Shown here piece by piece: positions 43,422 to 50,164 of a stretch of 58,783 bases of DNA. Positions within the stretch are counted from its first letter, which is position 1, and the number at the start of each line of letters is the position of its first letter. Origin of the DNA: Bacteroidales bacterium. GTDB taxonomy: Bacteria > Bacteroidota > Bacteroidia > Bacteroidales > PWNQ01. Made by a program: the position numbers and the translations under genes. The stretch lies in NCBI GenBank assembly GCA_021738505.1, contig JAIPBW010000008.1, positions 1 through 58,783 on the forward strand, read 5' to 3'. The notes under the pieces are model-generated. The model did no database searches. It was not told the DNA's origin and saw only the letters and a list, made by a program, of their open reading frames with translations.

Positions 43422-45926
43422 TTATTCATTTTTACCGTTCAAATATTGTTCCAAAGTGGCTTCGTCACTAATTTTAACTTCCCGCGCTTTGCTGCCTTCA
43501 AAAGCGCCGACGATGCCGGCGGCTTCCAGCTGGTCAATAATTCTTCCGGCACGATTATAGCCTAATTTCAATTTTCTCTGCAACAGGGAAGTGGATCCAT
43601 GCTGATGTTGTACAATTACGCGAGCTGCTTCTTCAAACAGGTCATCGCGGTCTTCATCGCCTGCATCGCTTATTCCGCCGCTGTCTTCTGTTACTTCAGG
43701 GAGAATAAACGCGCTGGAATAGGCTCGTTGTGCCCCGATAAAATCACAAATACTGTCGACTTCAGGAGTGTCTACGAAAGCACACTGAAGGCGAATCAAG
43801 TCATTTCCGGTAGAAAGGAGCATGTCACCACGTCCGATAAGCTGATCAGCACCGGCGGCATCCAGGATCGTGCGGCTATCTACTTTGGAGGTAACACGGA
43901 AAGCTATTCGAGCCGGGAAGTTTGCTTTGATTACGCCTGTAATGATATTTACTGACGGACGTTGAGTAGCGATAATTAAATGGATCCCTACAGCTCTTGC
44001 CAGCTGAGCCAACCGAGTGATGGGGTTTTCCACTTCTTTGCCTGCCGTCATAATCAGGTCTGCAAACTCATCAACAACCAAAACAATATAAGGCATGTAA
44101 CGATGGCCTTGCTCCGGATTTAACTTGCGGTCGACAAATTTGGTGTTATATTCTTTGATGTTCCGGGTATGCGCATTTTTTAACAGCTCGTAACGTTGAT
44201 CCATTTCAACCGTCAGAGAATTCAATGTTTTAACTACCTTTTGCGTATCAGTAATGATCGCCTCTTCTGAGTCGGGTAGTTTAGCCAGATAATGCCGTTC
44301 GATTTTGGAGAACAAACTAAGCTCCACTTTTTTCGGATCGACCATTACAAATTTTAATTGTGAGGGATGCTTTTTATAAAGCAGAGAAGCAATGATCGCA
44401 TTCAGCCCGACGGATTTACCCTGACCTGTAGCTCCTGCCATTAGCAAATGGGGCATCTTTGACAAGTCAAACACATAGCTTTCGTTGGAAATTGTTTTAC
44501 CAATGGCAATGGGTAAGGCAAATTTGGAATTTTGAAATTTAGACGACTGTACCACTGTTCTCATCGAAACCGTTTCCGGATTGCTGTTAGGAACTTCAAT
44601 GCCGATGGTGCCGCGACCCGGTATCGGAGCAATAATACGAATACCTAAAGCTGAGAGGCTTAAGGCGATATCGTCTTCCAGATTCTTGATTTTTGAAATG
44701 CGTACGCCAGGAGCGGGAACAATTTCATATAATGTAATGGTTGGCCCGATCGTTGCCTTTATTTTACTGATCTCTATGTTGTAATTGTTAAGCGTATTAA
44801 GGATTTTGTTTTTATTTGTTTCCAACTCTTCCTTTTCTACGCTGATCATATCTGATCCGTGCACTTCCAGCAGATCAACATGTGGAAATTGATAATCCCG
44901 TAGTTCTAACGTAGGATCATACGGCGTGTCAACCTTATAATGTTCCTTAGAAGAGTCTTCTGTTTCTGCTGTTTTTTCTTCTTTGGGCTGTTCAACCGTC
45001 ATTTCTATACCTTCTGACTCTTCATTGGGCTCTTTGTCGTCCTGCGGCGTTTCATTTGTGAGCTCAATATCATTTCGGTTTTGCTCATGATCTTCTTTAG
45101 TAACTTCCTCTTCCTTCGTTGATTGTTCGTCTTCAACAATAGAGCTGTGGGCAGCATTTTTAGTGCCAACTTCTGCAGGAGTATCAAATTCCTCTTCGGT
45201 TTTCTCTGTTTCGTTCGTTTCTGTCTTTTCCTGATGAGCGGCATCCTGCGTTTCAGCTTGGGTTTTAGGTTCTTTCTTTTTCAGTATGTTCATAACAAAA
45301 CTGAAACTTAAGATCAGGTAAACCAGGAAAATAAAGAACAGAATAAAACCGGTTCCGATTTCTCCGAACATGCTGCTGAGCCATTCATTACTTTGATATC
45401 CAAAGGTGCCACCCAGGATTAGCATTTCTCCACTGCGGAAAATAAATCCTAATGTAACAGATAACCAAACAATTAAGAAAATGGAGTGACGGTATATTTT
45501 AGCCTCCGGGAATAGTTTTATGTCGGCAAACCAACGTAGTCCGGTAGTGACAAACATAAGTATAAAAAGAAAAGATGAAACACCAAACCATTTGGTAATA
45601 AACAGATGGGAAAGAAAAGCGCCTAATTTACCGATAAGATTCTGAGGCTTAATATCTGTATCCAGGAAAAATTCACTTGCAGATATTTCCATGGCACTAA
45701 AATCTCCTTTCCACGCAAATAAGTGGGAAATAAAGGAAAGGAAAAGAAGCAATGAAAAGACGAATAAAGTTAACCCGGCAACTTTTCTTGTTCGCTCGCC
45801 TGGTATTAATTTAAGGTTTACTTTACTTTCCTTATTCGATTTTCCGGACTTTGCCGAAGTGGCTTTACTTTTCTTCTGAGCCTTATTTTTAAATGTGTTT
45901 TTGTACTTGTTGGTATTTCTTCCCAT
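43422..45926 (-). CDS. ftsK: DNA translocase FtsK/SpoIIIE
   Basis: 834 residues. Four membrane helices lie in the first 215 (for example VAGLTLFVFSLLLFLSFISHLF and GTGFILFFIFLVYLILSFSFV). A linker rich in Glu/Thr/Lys (about 220-335) follows, then the alpha/beta motor with Walker A GATGQGKSVGLNA (about 494-506), Walker B-type IVLVVDEFADLIM and LIIATQRPSVNIITGVIKANFPARIAF. The winged-helix gamma domain is at the end (STSLLQRKLKLGYNRAGRIIDQLEAAGIVG). It pumps chromosomal DNA through the closing septum and activates dif recombination. It has a -7 element just upstream and lolA directly downstream. Confidence 0.97.
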   Translation of the reverse strand: MGRNTNKYKNTFKNKAQKKSKATSAKSGKSNKESKVNLKLIPGERTRKVAGLTLFVFSLLLFLSFISHLFAWKGDFSAMEISASEFFLDTDIKPQNLIGKLGAFLSHLFITKWFGVSSFLFILMFVTTGLRWFADIKLFPEAKIYRHSIFLIVWLSVTLGFIFRSGEMLILGGTFGYQSNEWLSSMFGEIGTGFILFFIFLVYLILSFSFVMNILKKKEPKTQAETQDAAHQEKTETNETEKTEEEFDTPAEVGTKNAAHSSIVEDEQSTKEEEVTKEDHEQNRNDIELTNETPQDDKEPNEESEGIEMTVEQPKEEKTAETEDSSKEHYKVDTPYDPTLELRDYQFPHVDLLEVHGSDMISVEKEELETNKNKILNTLNNYNIEISKIKATIGPTITLYEIVPAPGVRISKIKNLEDDIALSLSALGIRIIAPIPGRGTIGIEVPNSNPETVSMRTVVQSSKFQNSKFALPIAIGKTISNESYVFDLSKMPHLLMAGATGQGKSVGLNAIIASLLYKKHPSQLKFVMVDPKKVELSLFSKIERHYLAKLPDSEEAIITDTQKVVKTLNSLTVEMDQRYELLKNAHTRNIKEYNTKFVDRKLNPEQGHRYMPYIVLVVDEFADLIMTAGKEVENPITRLAQLARAVGIHLIIATQRPSVNIITGVIKANFPARIAFRVTSKVDSRTILDAAGADQLIGRGDMLLSTGNDLIRLQCAFVDTPEVDSICDFIGAQRAYSSAFILPEVTEDSGGISDAGDEDRDDLFEEAARVIVQHQHGSTSLLQRKLKLGYNRAGRIIDQLEAAGIVGAFEGSKAREVKISDEATLEQYLNGKNE

Positions 45927-45945
45927 GAGTAGATTTCTTGGTGAA

Positions 45946-45953
45946 CAAAAGTA
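45946..45953 (-). promoter_or_regulatory. -7 promoter element of ftsK
   Basis: TACTTTTG on the minus strand matches TAnnTTTG, 19 bp before the ATG at 45926. A GTTT about 18 bp further upstream may serve as a weak -33. Confidence 0.55.
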
Positions 45954-46038
45954 AAAAAAAACCAGTAATTAAACGGAGCATAAAAATAATAATACCTATT
46001 AATAATATTATGCACCCGATTCCCGGGATAATGAAATA

Positions 46039-46072
46039 AAAAACGCATGAACATCAAAGCCCATGCGTTTTT
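46039..46072 (-). terminator. Rho-independent terminator after the DUF4412-like lipoprotein gene
   Basis: aaaaacgcatg (46039-46049) pairs perfectly with catgcgttttt (46062-46072) around a 12-nt loop. On the minus strand the stem ends in a T run. It lies 19 bp after the stop at 46092 and separates that gene from ftsK. Confidence 0.85.
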
Positions 46073-46091
46073 CTGTTTTGAGCAAATATTT

Positions 46092-46778
46092 TTATTGTCC
46101 TGCTTGTCTTAATTGCTTTAATTCTTCGTCTGTTAATTTTTCGTAGTCTTCAGGGACAAGAAAATCTGTTTCTTTCAGGTTGGTTTCTTCAATGGATTTG
46201 GCAGTGTATTTCGTTACCATATCTCCTTGCTTAAGTTCATATTCGAGAACCATACCATCGATTTCTTTCATAAACGGGTTGTCAAAATTGATCGATTTAT
46301 TCCCGATTTCAGGCGTATAATACATTGTTAGTGTTTCCGTTTCGCCATAATCGTTTTCATATTTTGCGATAGCCTTTTTGGTTGTATACCCGGCAATTTC
46401 TTTTGTTTCGTCCGTCTTTTCTACTCCAATAAGTTCAATATTAGCATTTTGGGCTTTGATTTTTTCTTCCGAAAGTGTATAATATTTTTTCATTCCGCTA
46501 CCAGCGACCATAATGGTTTTCGTTTTGGCTTCTCCGTCTACAATCTGAACGATTTCGGCCATGCCCATGTTTCTAACGGTTTTAGCATAGTTGTCCATGA
46601 CATAAGTCACAGATTGTTTTGGCATTTGGGCCTTTTGTGCAGGTTCCAGATCTGCATCAGGATAGGAAATGTCGTACGTGATTTTTCCTTCAAAGCTTTT
46701 GCTTCCACCCTTAAAAATGCTGCAGGAAGAAAATACAAAAGCTATGGCTACGAATAAAATAAATGTTGTGCGTTTCAT
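46092..46778 (-). CDS. DUF4412-like outer-surface lipoprotein
   Basis: 228 residues. The lipoprotein signal MKRTTFILFVAIAFVFSSC (Cys at 19) is followed by a single beta-rich domain (FEGKITYDISYPDADL, VTYVMDNYAKTVRNMGMAEIVQIVDGEAK, then EIAGYTTKKAIAKY, LTMYYTPEIG and GMVLEYELKQGDMVTKYTAKSIEE). This order fits the DUF4412 / GLPGLI-like lipoproteins of Bacteroidota, which are structurally similar to LolA/LolB; the function is unknown. It is monocistronic, with a -7 element upstream and a strong terminator downstream. Confidence 0.75.
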   Translation of the reverse strand: MKRTTFILFVAIAFVFSSCSIFKGGSKSFEGKITYDISYPDADLEPAQKAQMPKQSVTYVMDNYAKTVRNMGMAEIVQIVDGEAKTKTIMVAGSGMKKYYTLSEEKIKAQNANIELIGVEKTDETKEIAGYTTKKAIAKYENDYGETETLTMYYTPEIGNKSINFDNPFMKEIDGMVLEYELKQGDMVTKYTAKSIEETNLKETDFLVPEDYEKLTDEELKQLRQAGQ

Positions 46779-46803
46779 GATTTTCTTTTTTTATTTGTTT
46801 ATG

Positions 46804-46811
46804 CAAATATA
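46804..46811 (-). promoter_or_regulatory. -7 promoter element of the DUF4412-like gene
   Basis: TATATTTG on the minus strand matches TAnnTTTG, 25 bp before the ATG at 46778. No good -33 is visible. Confidence 0.6.
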
Positions 46812-46938
46812 GTAAAATCAATAGTAACGTCGTTTGGTTCTGTGTAGAAAATTAATTGGGTTTTGGCTATCGCTTCTGAATTCTAAGTTATCCCTGGCAG
46901 TAAAATACTCATTTTCTTTTCTCCCTGTTAACATAACC

Positions 46939-47261
46939 ATTGTCTTTTCGAACGGAGGAAAACCCCGCGCCATCGAGGTTTTGCGTGGTGAGCTGCGTTT
47001 GCCGGAGGCGCGAAGGTCTCCCGGCGCAAGGTTGCGACGTTTTTAAATGGCTTTCCTGTAAAAAGCCGAATTGCAAATCCGGCTGGCTTTGCTCTGCGGG
47101 CCGGCCTGCCCATTCAGGGGAAAGGGGCTGGGCGGCTAGGCCTTTAAAAGTCTTCCCGGCTGGCTTCCCGACAACCCGCAGGGAGATTTCCTCCTTCGGC
47201 GGACGCGGTCTCAGTCAGGACTTTTTCCACTGCGTTCCAAAAGTCCCTCCATCGAAATGAC
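46939..47261 (+). repeat. GC-rich dispersed element A
   Basis: A unit of about 323 bp. The left part resembles gcggaggtttgcgg...gaggtctcccggcg...gcgacgttttt. A hairpin aaaagccgaattgcaaatccggct comes next, and the right part runs from gggccggcctgcccattcag to ccctccatcgaaatgac. Nearly the same right part is found at 47490-47669 and 52980-53156. Open frames reading through it (for example 46940-47260) contain only repeat sequence and are not genes. Confidence 0.9.
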
Positions 47262-47281
47262 AGTGGTTTTGGGGGGCAGAG

Positions 47282-47347
47282 AGGAAAAATGGAAAAACGA
47301 CCACGCCTTTAAAATTAATTTGTTGTAGCCGTTTTTCCATTTTTCCT
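47282..47347. repeat. Long hairpin following element A
   Basis: The arms aggaaaaatggaaaaacgac (from 47282) and gccgtttttccatttttcct (to 47347) form a 23-bp stem with about 20 matches and a 20-nt loop. The sister structure follows element E at 53176-53243. The arms are rich in A and T at the outside, so transcripts from either direction might terminate here. Confidence 0.8.
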
Positions 47348-47368
47348 TTCCTTACACAATGCGATTTG

Positions 47369-47669
47369 TCATCCCGAATCCCCGGAAAATCGAAGCGGAG
47401 CGGAGGTTTTGCGGGGTGAGGGATCTACCGGCGTAACGTCGCGACGTTTTTTAATGGCTTTTTTGTAAAAAGCCGAATTACAAATTCGGCTGAGCTTTGC
47501 CCCGCGGGCCGGCCTGCCCATTCAGGGGAAAGGGGCTGGGCGGCCAGGCCTTTAAAAGTCTTCCCGGCTGGCTTCCCGACAACCCGCCGGGAGATTTCCT
47601 CCTTCGGCGGACGCGGTCTCAGTCAGGACTTTTTCCACTCCGTTCCAAAAGTCCCTCCATCGAAATGAC
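47369..47669 (+). repeat. GC-rich dispersed element B
   Basis: About 301 bp bounded by GTCATCCCGAATCCC on the left and CCATCGAAATGAC on the right, so the ends are imperfect inverted repeats (GTCAT / ATGAC). It contains the palindrome agccgaatt-aca-aattcggct at about 47471-47491 and is over 90 percent like element A in its right half by eye. Confidence 0.9.
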
Positions 47670-47705
47670 AAGGTCTTATGTTGGTGGACGCGGAAAAATG
47701 GAAAA

Positions 47706-47838
47706 CAATTTGTCATCCCGAATCCCCGGTAAATCGAAGCGGAGCGGAGATTTGCGGGGTGAGGGATCTCCCGGCGGGTGGTTGCAGCGTTTTTAATGGC
47801 TATAAAGCCGAATTACAAATTCGCCTGAGCGGTTTAGA
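47706..47838 (+). repeat. GC-rich dispersed element C (left half only)
   Basis: It repeats the left part of element B (gtcatcccgaatccccgg, gcggagcggag, gagggatctcccggcg) up to the palindrome agccgaattacaaattcgcc, then stops; the right half is missing. It is followed by the AT-rich promoter region of the toxin-antitoxin pair. Confidence 0.85.
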
Positions 47839-47960
47839 GAGAGTAAAAAACAACAAAACAAATCCTTATAATGTTATATTCTTTTATAGTTTAGCATGAA
47901 AATTCGTTAAATAATACTATTGATAAAAATTTTGTATCTTTCGTAAGTAAAATTAAGATT

Positions 47961-48173
47961 ATGGGCACTAAAGAGATAATAAATGAAATCCAAAAGCTAC
48001 CGGTAGATAAGCGACTTCTTGTAGTTGAGCGCACCATGCGAAGCATAAGGAAACAAAAAGTAGTGAATCAGATGACTATTGCAGCAGAAAAACTACACGA
48101 AGACTATAAGACAGATAGCGAACTCACTCAATTTACGAACATTGATTTTGAGAATTTCTATGAAGCAAGGTGA
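47961..48173 (+). CDS. Antitoxin of a type II toxin-antitoxin pair
   Basis: A small 70-residue, mostly helical protein with the phrase IQKLPVDKRLLVVERTMRSIRKQ followed by an acidic tail (TDSELTQFTNIDFENFYEAR). Proteins of this shape precede PemK/MazF-type toxins in Bacteroidota and are read as antitoxins whose acidic tail blocks the toxin. A DNA-binding domain is not obvious. The gene overlaps the toxin start by 14 bp, which fits translational coupling. A -7-like TATCTTTC lies at 47935-47942. Identification rests mainly on the partner gene. Confidence 0.75.
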   Translation: MGTKEIINEIQKLPVDKRLLVVERTMRSIRKQKVVNQMTIAAEKLHEDYKTDSELTQFTNIDFENFYEAR

Positions 48174-48507
48174 AATCTGGCTTATCAATCTTGATCCAAC
48201 CATTGGTGCTGAAATTAAAAAGACACGCCCGGCAATCATCGTCAATGATAACGCTCTGGGAAAACTGCCATTGAAAATTATTGTTCCGTTAACCGACTGG
48301 AAAGACCGATTTGAAATCGCTCCATGGATGGTTAAACTGGAGCCTGGCCAGGATAATGGTTTAACTAAAACTTCTTCTGCAGATTGCTTCCAGGTGCGTT
48401 CCGTTTCTCATGAAAGAATAGTCAAAAAAATTGGATGCATTTCATTCGATATTATGGAGGAAATCAAAGTAGGCTTATCCAACGTATTATCAATAGATAT
48501 TCGATAA
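48160..48507 (+). CDS. PemK/MazF-family toxin (endoribonuclease)
   Basis: 115 residues from the ATG at 48160; the frame is open further upstream from 48079, but that part lies inside the antitoxin gene. The family motifs are clear: MKQGEIWLINLDPTIGAEIKKTRPAIIVND, then IIVPLTDWK, and the C-terminal ADCFQVRSVSHERIVKKIG with the SxxR region. PemK/MazF enzymes cut mRNA at short specific sequences and are neutralised by the antitoxin until it is degraded. It sits between repeat elements C and D in the accessory island. Confidence 0.93.
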   Translation: MKQGEIWLINLDPTIGAEIKKTRPAIIVNDNALGKLPLKIIVPLTDWKDRFEIAPWMVKLEPGQDNGLTKTSSADCFQVRSVSHERIVKKIGCISFDIMEEIKVGLSNVLSIDIR

Positions 48508-48754
48508 ACAACCTCGCTGTTATTGCGGCTTCCACCGCAGGCACCCCGCGGGCGGGCGTCCGCCGGAGGCGCGGAGGTCTCCCGGCGTAACGTCGCGATG
48601 TTTTTAAAATGGCTACTGTCATGCAGCCGAATTACAAATCCGGCTGAGCCTTGCTCCGCGGGCCGGCCTGCCGCTTCAGGGGAAAGGGGTTGGGCGGCCA
48701 GGTTTTGTAAAGTCTTCCCGGCTGGTATCGCAATAGCCCGTGGGCAGATGTGAC
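48508..48754 (+). repeat. GC-rich dispersed element D, directly after the toxin gene
   Basis: From about 48522 it repeats the modules of elements A and B: ccgccggaggcgcggaggtc, cccggcgtaacgtcgcgatg, the palindrome agccgaattacaaatccggct (48622-48642), then gcgggccggcctgcc and ggggaaaggggttgggcgg. It ends near cagatgtgac, earlier than A and B. The rest of the gap up to 48893 is AT-rich and gene-free. Confidence 0.85.
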
Positions 48755-48871
48755 AGTTGGTTCAAGAGTTTCCTCTCCTTCACCTCTAATCTTCCTTCGA
48801 AATAATAGTGTTTTTTTTTAAAGAGAAAAGGCAAAATGCATTCTAAAATGTGCAAAAAAGTAAAAAAATGC

Positions 48872-48901
48872 ATTGTGATCAGTGCAATTATATTATCTTT
48901 G
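48872..48901 (+). promoter_or_regulatory. Promoter of the AAA ATPase gene
   Basis: TATCTTTG at 48894-48901 matches TAnnTTTG. ATTG at 48872-48875 lies 18 bp upstream as a -33. The ATG is 20 bp downstream. Confidence 0.65.
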
Positions 48902-48921
48902 CTTTTCTAAATTGATGCAAC

Positions 48922-50088
48922 ATGGAACATCTTTATGATATCTACAAAACACTGATAAAAAAAGTTAATACATCCTTTACAAGGTATCTCATGGATGAAA
49001 TTAACTGGAAATCACGATTAATCGCTATTACCGGTGCACGAGGTACTGGTAAAACTACTTTGATGCTACAAAGAATAGTTTTATCCCAAAAAGTTGAAAA
49101 CAGTTTGTATGCATCGGTTGATAATGTGTATTTTTCCAGACATAGTATAATTGAGCTTGCCGATTCTTTATATAAACTCGGAATACGAAATCTTTATCTT
49201 GATGAGGTTCACAAATACAAAAATTGGTCACAAGAAATTAAAAATATTTATGATAGTTATCCGGATATGAACATTGTGTTTAGCGGAAGTTCACTAATTG
49301 ATATTTATAAGGGGTTTGGAGACTTAAGCAGACGCGTAGTACCGTATTTTTTAAATGGCTTATCTTTCAGAGAATATTTAAACTTTGAAAAAGGATTGTC
49401 TCTAAAACCTTTGGAGTTGAAATCTATTCTGAATCATCAGGTGGATCCCGAGCCGGAAACTCCGCTTTTATATTTTAAAAGATATCTGGAAAAGGGGTAT
49501 TATCCATTTTATAAGGAAGATGATTACGTGGTAAGGTTGGGTGGCGTGATTAATGCAGTTTTAGAAACAGATATTCCAAAGTATATGGATATGAGGCCGG
49601 CAACGATAGACAAAATTAAGCAATTACTACAGATTATTGCTGAAAATGTGCCATTTAAACCAAATTATGTAAAAATCGCTGATATGATTGGGGTCTCAAG
49701 AAATACATTGCCGGATTATTTTTCTCTTCTTGAGAAAGCAGGAATAATCGTTCAATTGCGGGATAAGACAAAAGGTATAAGGTCATTGGGTAAGGTAAGA
49801 AAAATATATTTGAGCAATACCAACTTAAGCTATGCATTAGATGGAAAAGACATCAATATTGGGACTTTGAGAGAAACCTTTTTTATAAACCAGTTAAAAG
49901 TAAAACACAAGGTTTATTCATCTGGTAATGGAGATTTTTCATCTGATGACAAAACTTTTGAGGTTGGAGGAAAGAATAAATCACAAAAGCAAATAAAAGA
50001 TTTAAAAAATGCTTATGTGGTAAAAGATGATATAGAATATGGAATGGGAAATATTATTCCCTTGTGGCACTTTGGATTGATTTACTGA
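48922..50088 (+). CDS. AAA_14 / DUF4143-type ATPase
   Basis: 388 residues. Walker A is at about 37-46 (ITGARGTGKTTLML) and Walker B is in IRNLYLDEVHKYKNW. Sensor-like IVFSGSSLIDIYKG and RRVVPYFLNGLSFREYL follow, as in the AAA_14 family. The C-terminal half is a DUF4143-type region with an HTH-like segment (KIADMIGVSRNTLPDYFSLLEKAGIIVQLRDK) and a nuclease-like end (VYSSGNGDFSSDDKTFEVGGKNKSQKQIKD). These ATPases are widespread and mobile with no settled function; a toxin or defence-like role has been suggested. It is a single gene between repeat element D and the 907-residue gene, with its own promoter. Confidence 0.88.
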   Translation: MEHLYDIYKTLIKKVNTSFTRYLMDEINWKSRLIAITGARGTGKTTLMLQRIVLSQKVENSLYASVDNVYFSRHSIIELADSLYKLGIRNLYLDEVHKYKNWSQEIKNIYDSYPDMNIVFSGSSLIDIYKGFGDLSRRVVPYFLNGLSFREYLNFEKGLSLKPLELKSILNHQVDPEPETPLLYFKRYLEKGYYPFYKEDDYVVRLGGVINAVLETDIPKYMDMRPATIDKIKQLLQIIAENVPFKPNYVKIADMIGVSRNTLPDYFSLLEKAGIIVQLRDKTKGIRSLGKVRKIYLSNTNLSYALDGKDINIGTLRETFFINQLKVKHKVYSSGNGDFSSDDKTFEVGGKNKSQKQIKDLKNAYVVKDDIEYGMGNIIPLWHFGLIY

Positions 50089-50102
50089 TGAATAAAAATA
50101 AA

Positions 50103-50123
50103 CCAGGCAAAACCCCGGCTTGG
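50103..50123 (-). terminator. Possible terminator after the 907-residue gene
   Basis: On the minus strand, CCAAGCC and GGCCTGG-like arms (plus positions 50103-50108 and 50117-50123) form a short stem followed by TTTATTTTTATT. It lies about 40 bp after the stop at 50165 and close to the end of the convergent ATPase gene. Confidence 0.4.
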
Positions 50124-50164
50124 CTGACGGCTTTCGAAAAATGAGCCTCATTGAAGGTGTTTGT

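Noticed and set aside
46928-47796. Several open frames of 60-106 codons on both strands in the repeat region
   Set aside because: The same peptide words recur in each repeat copy and follow the repeat boundaries, so they are translations of non-coding repeats.
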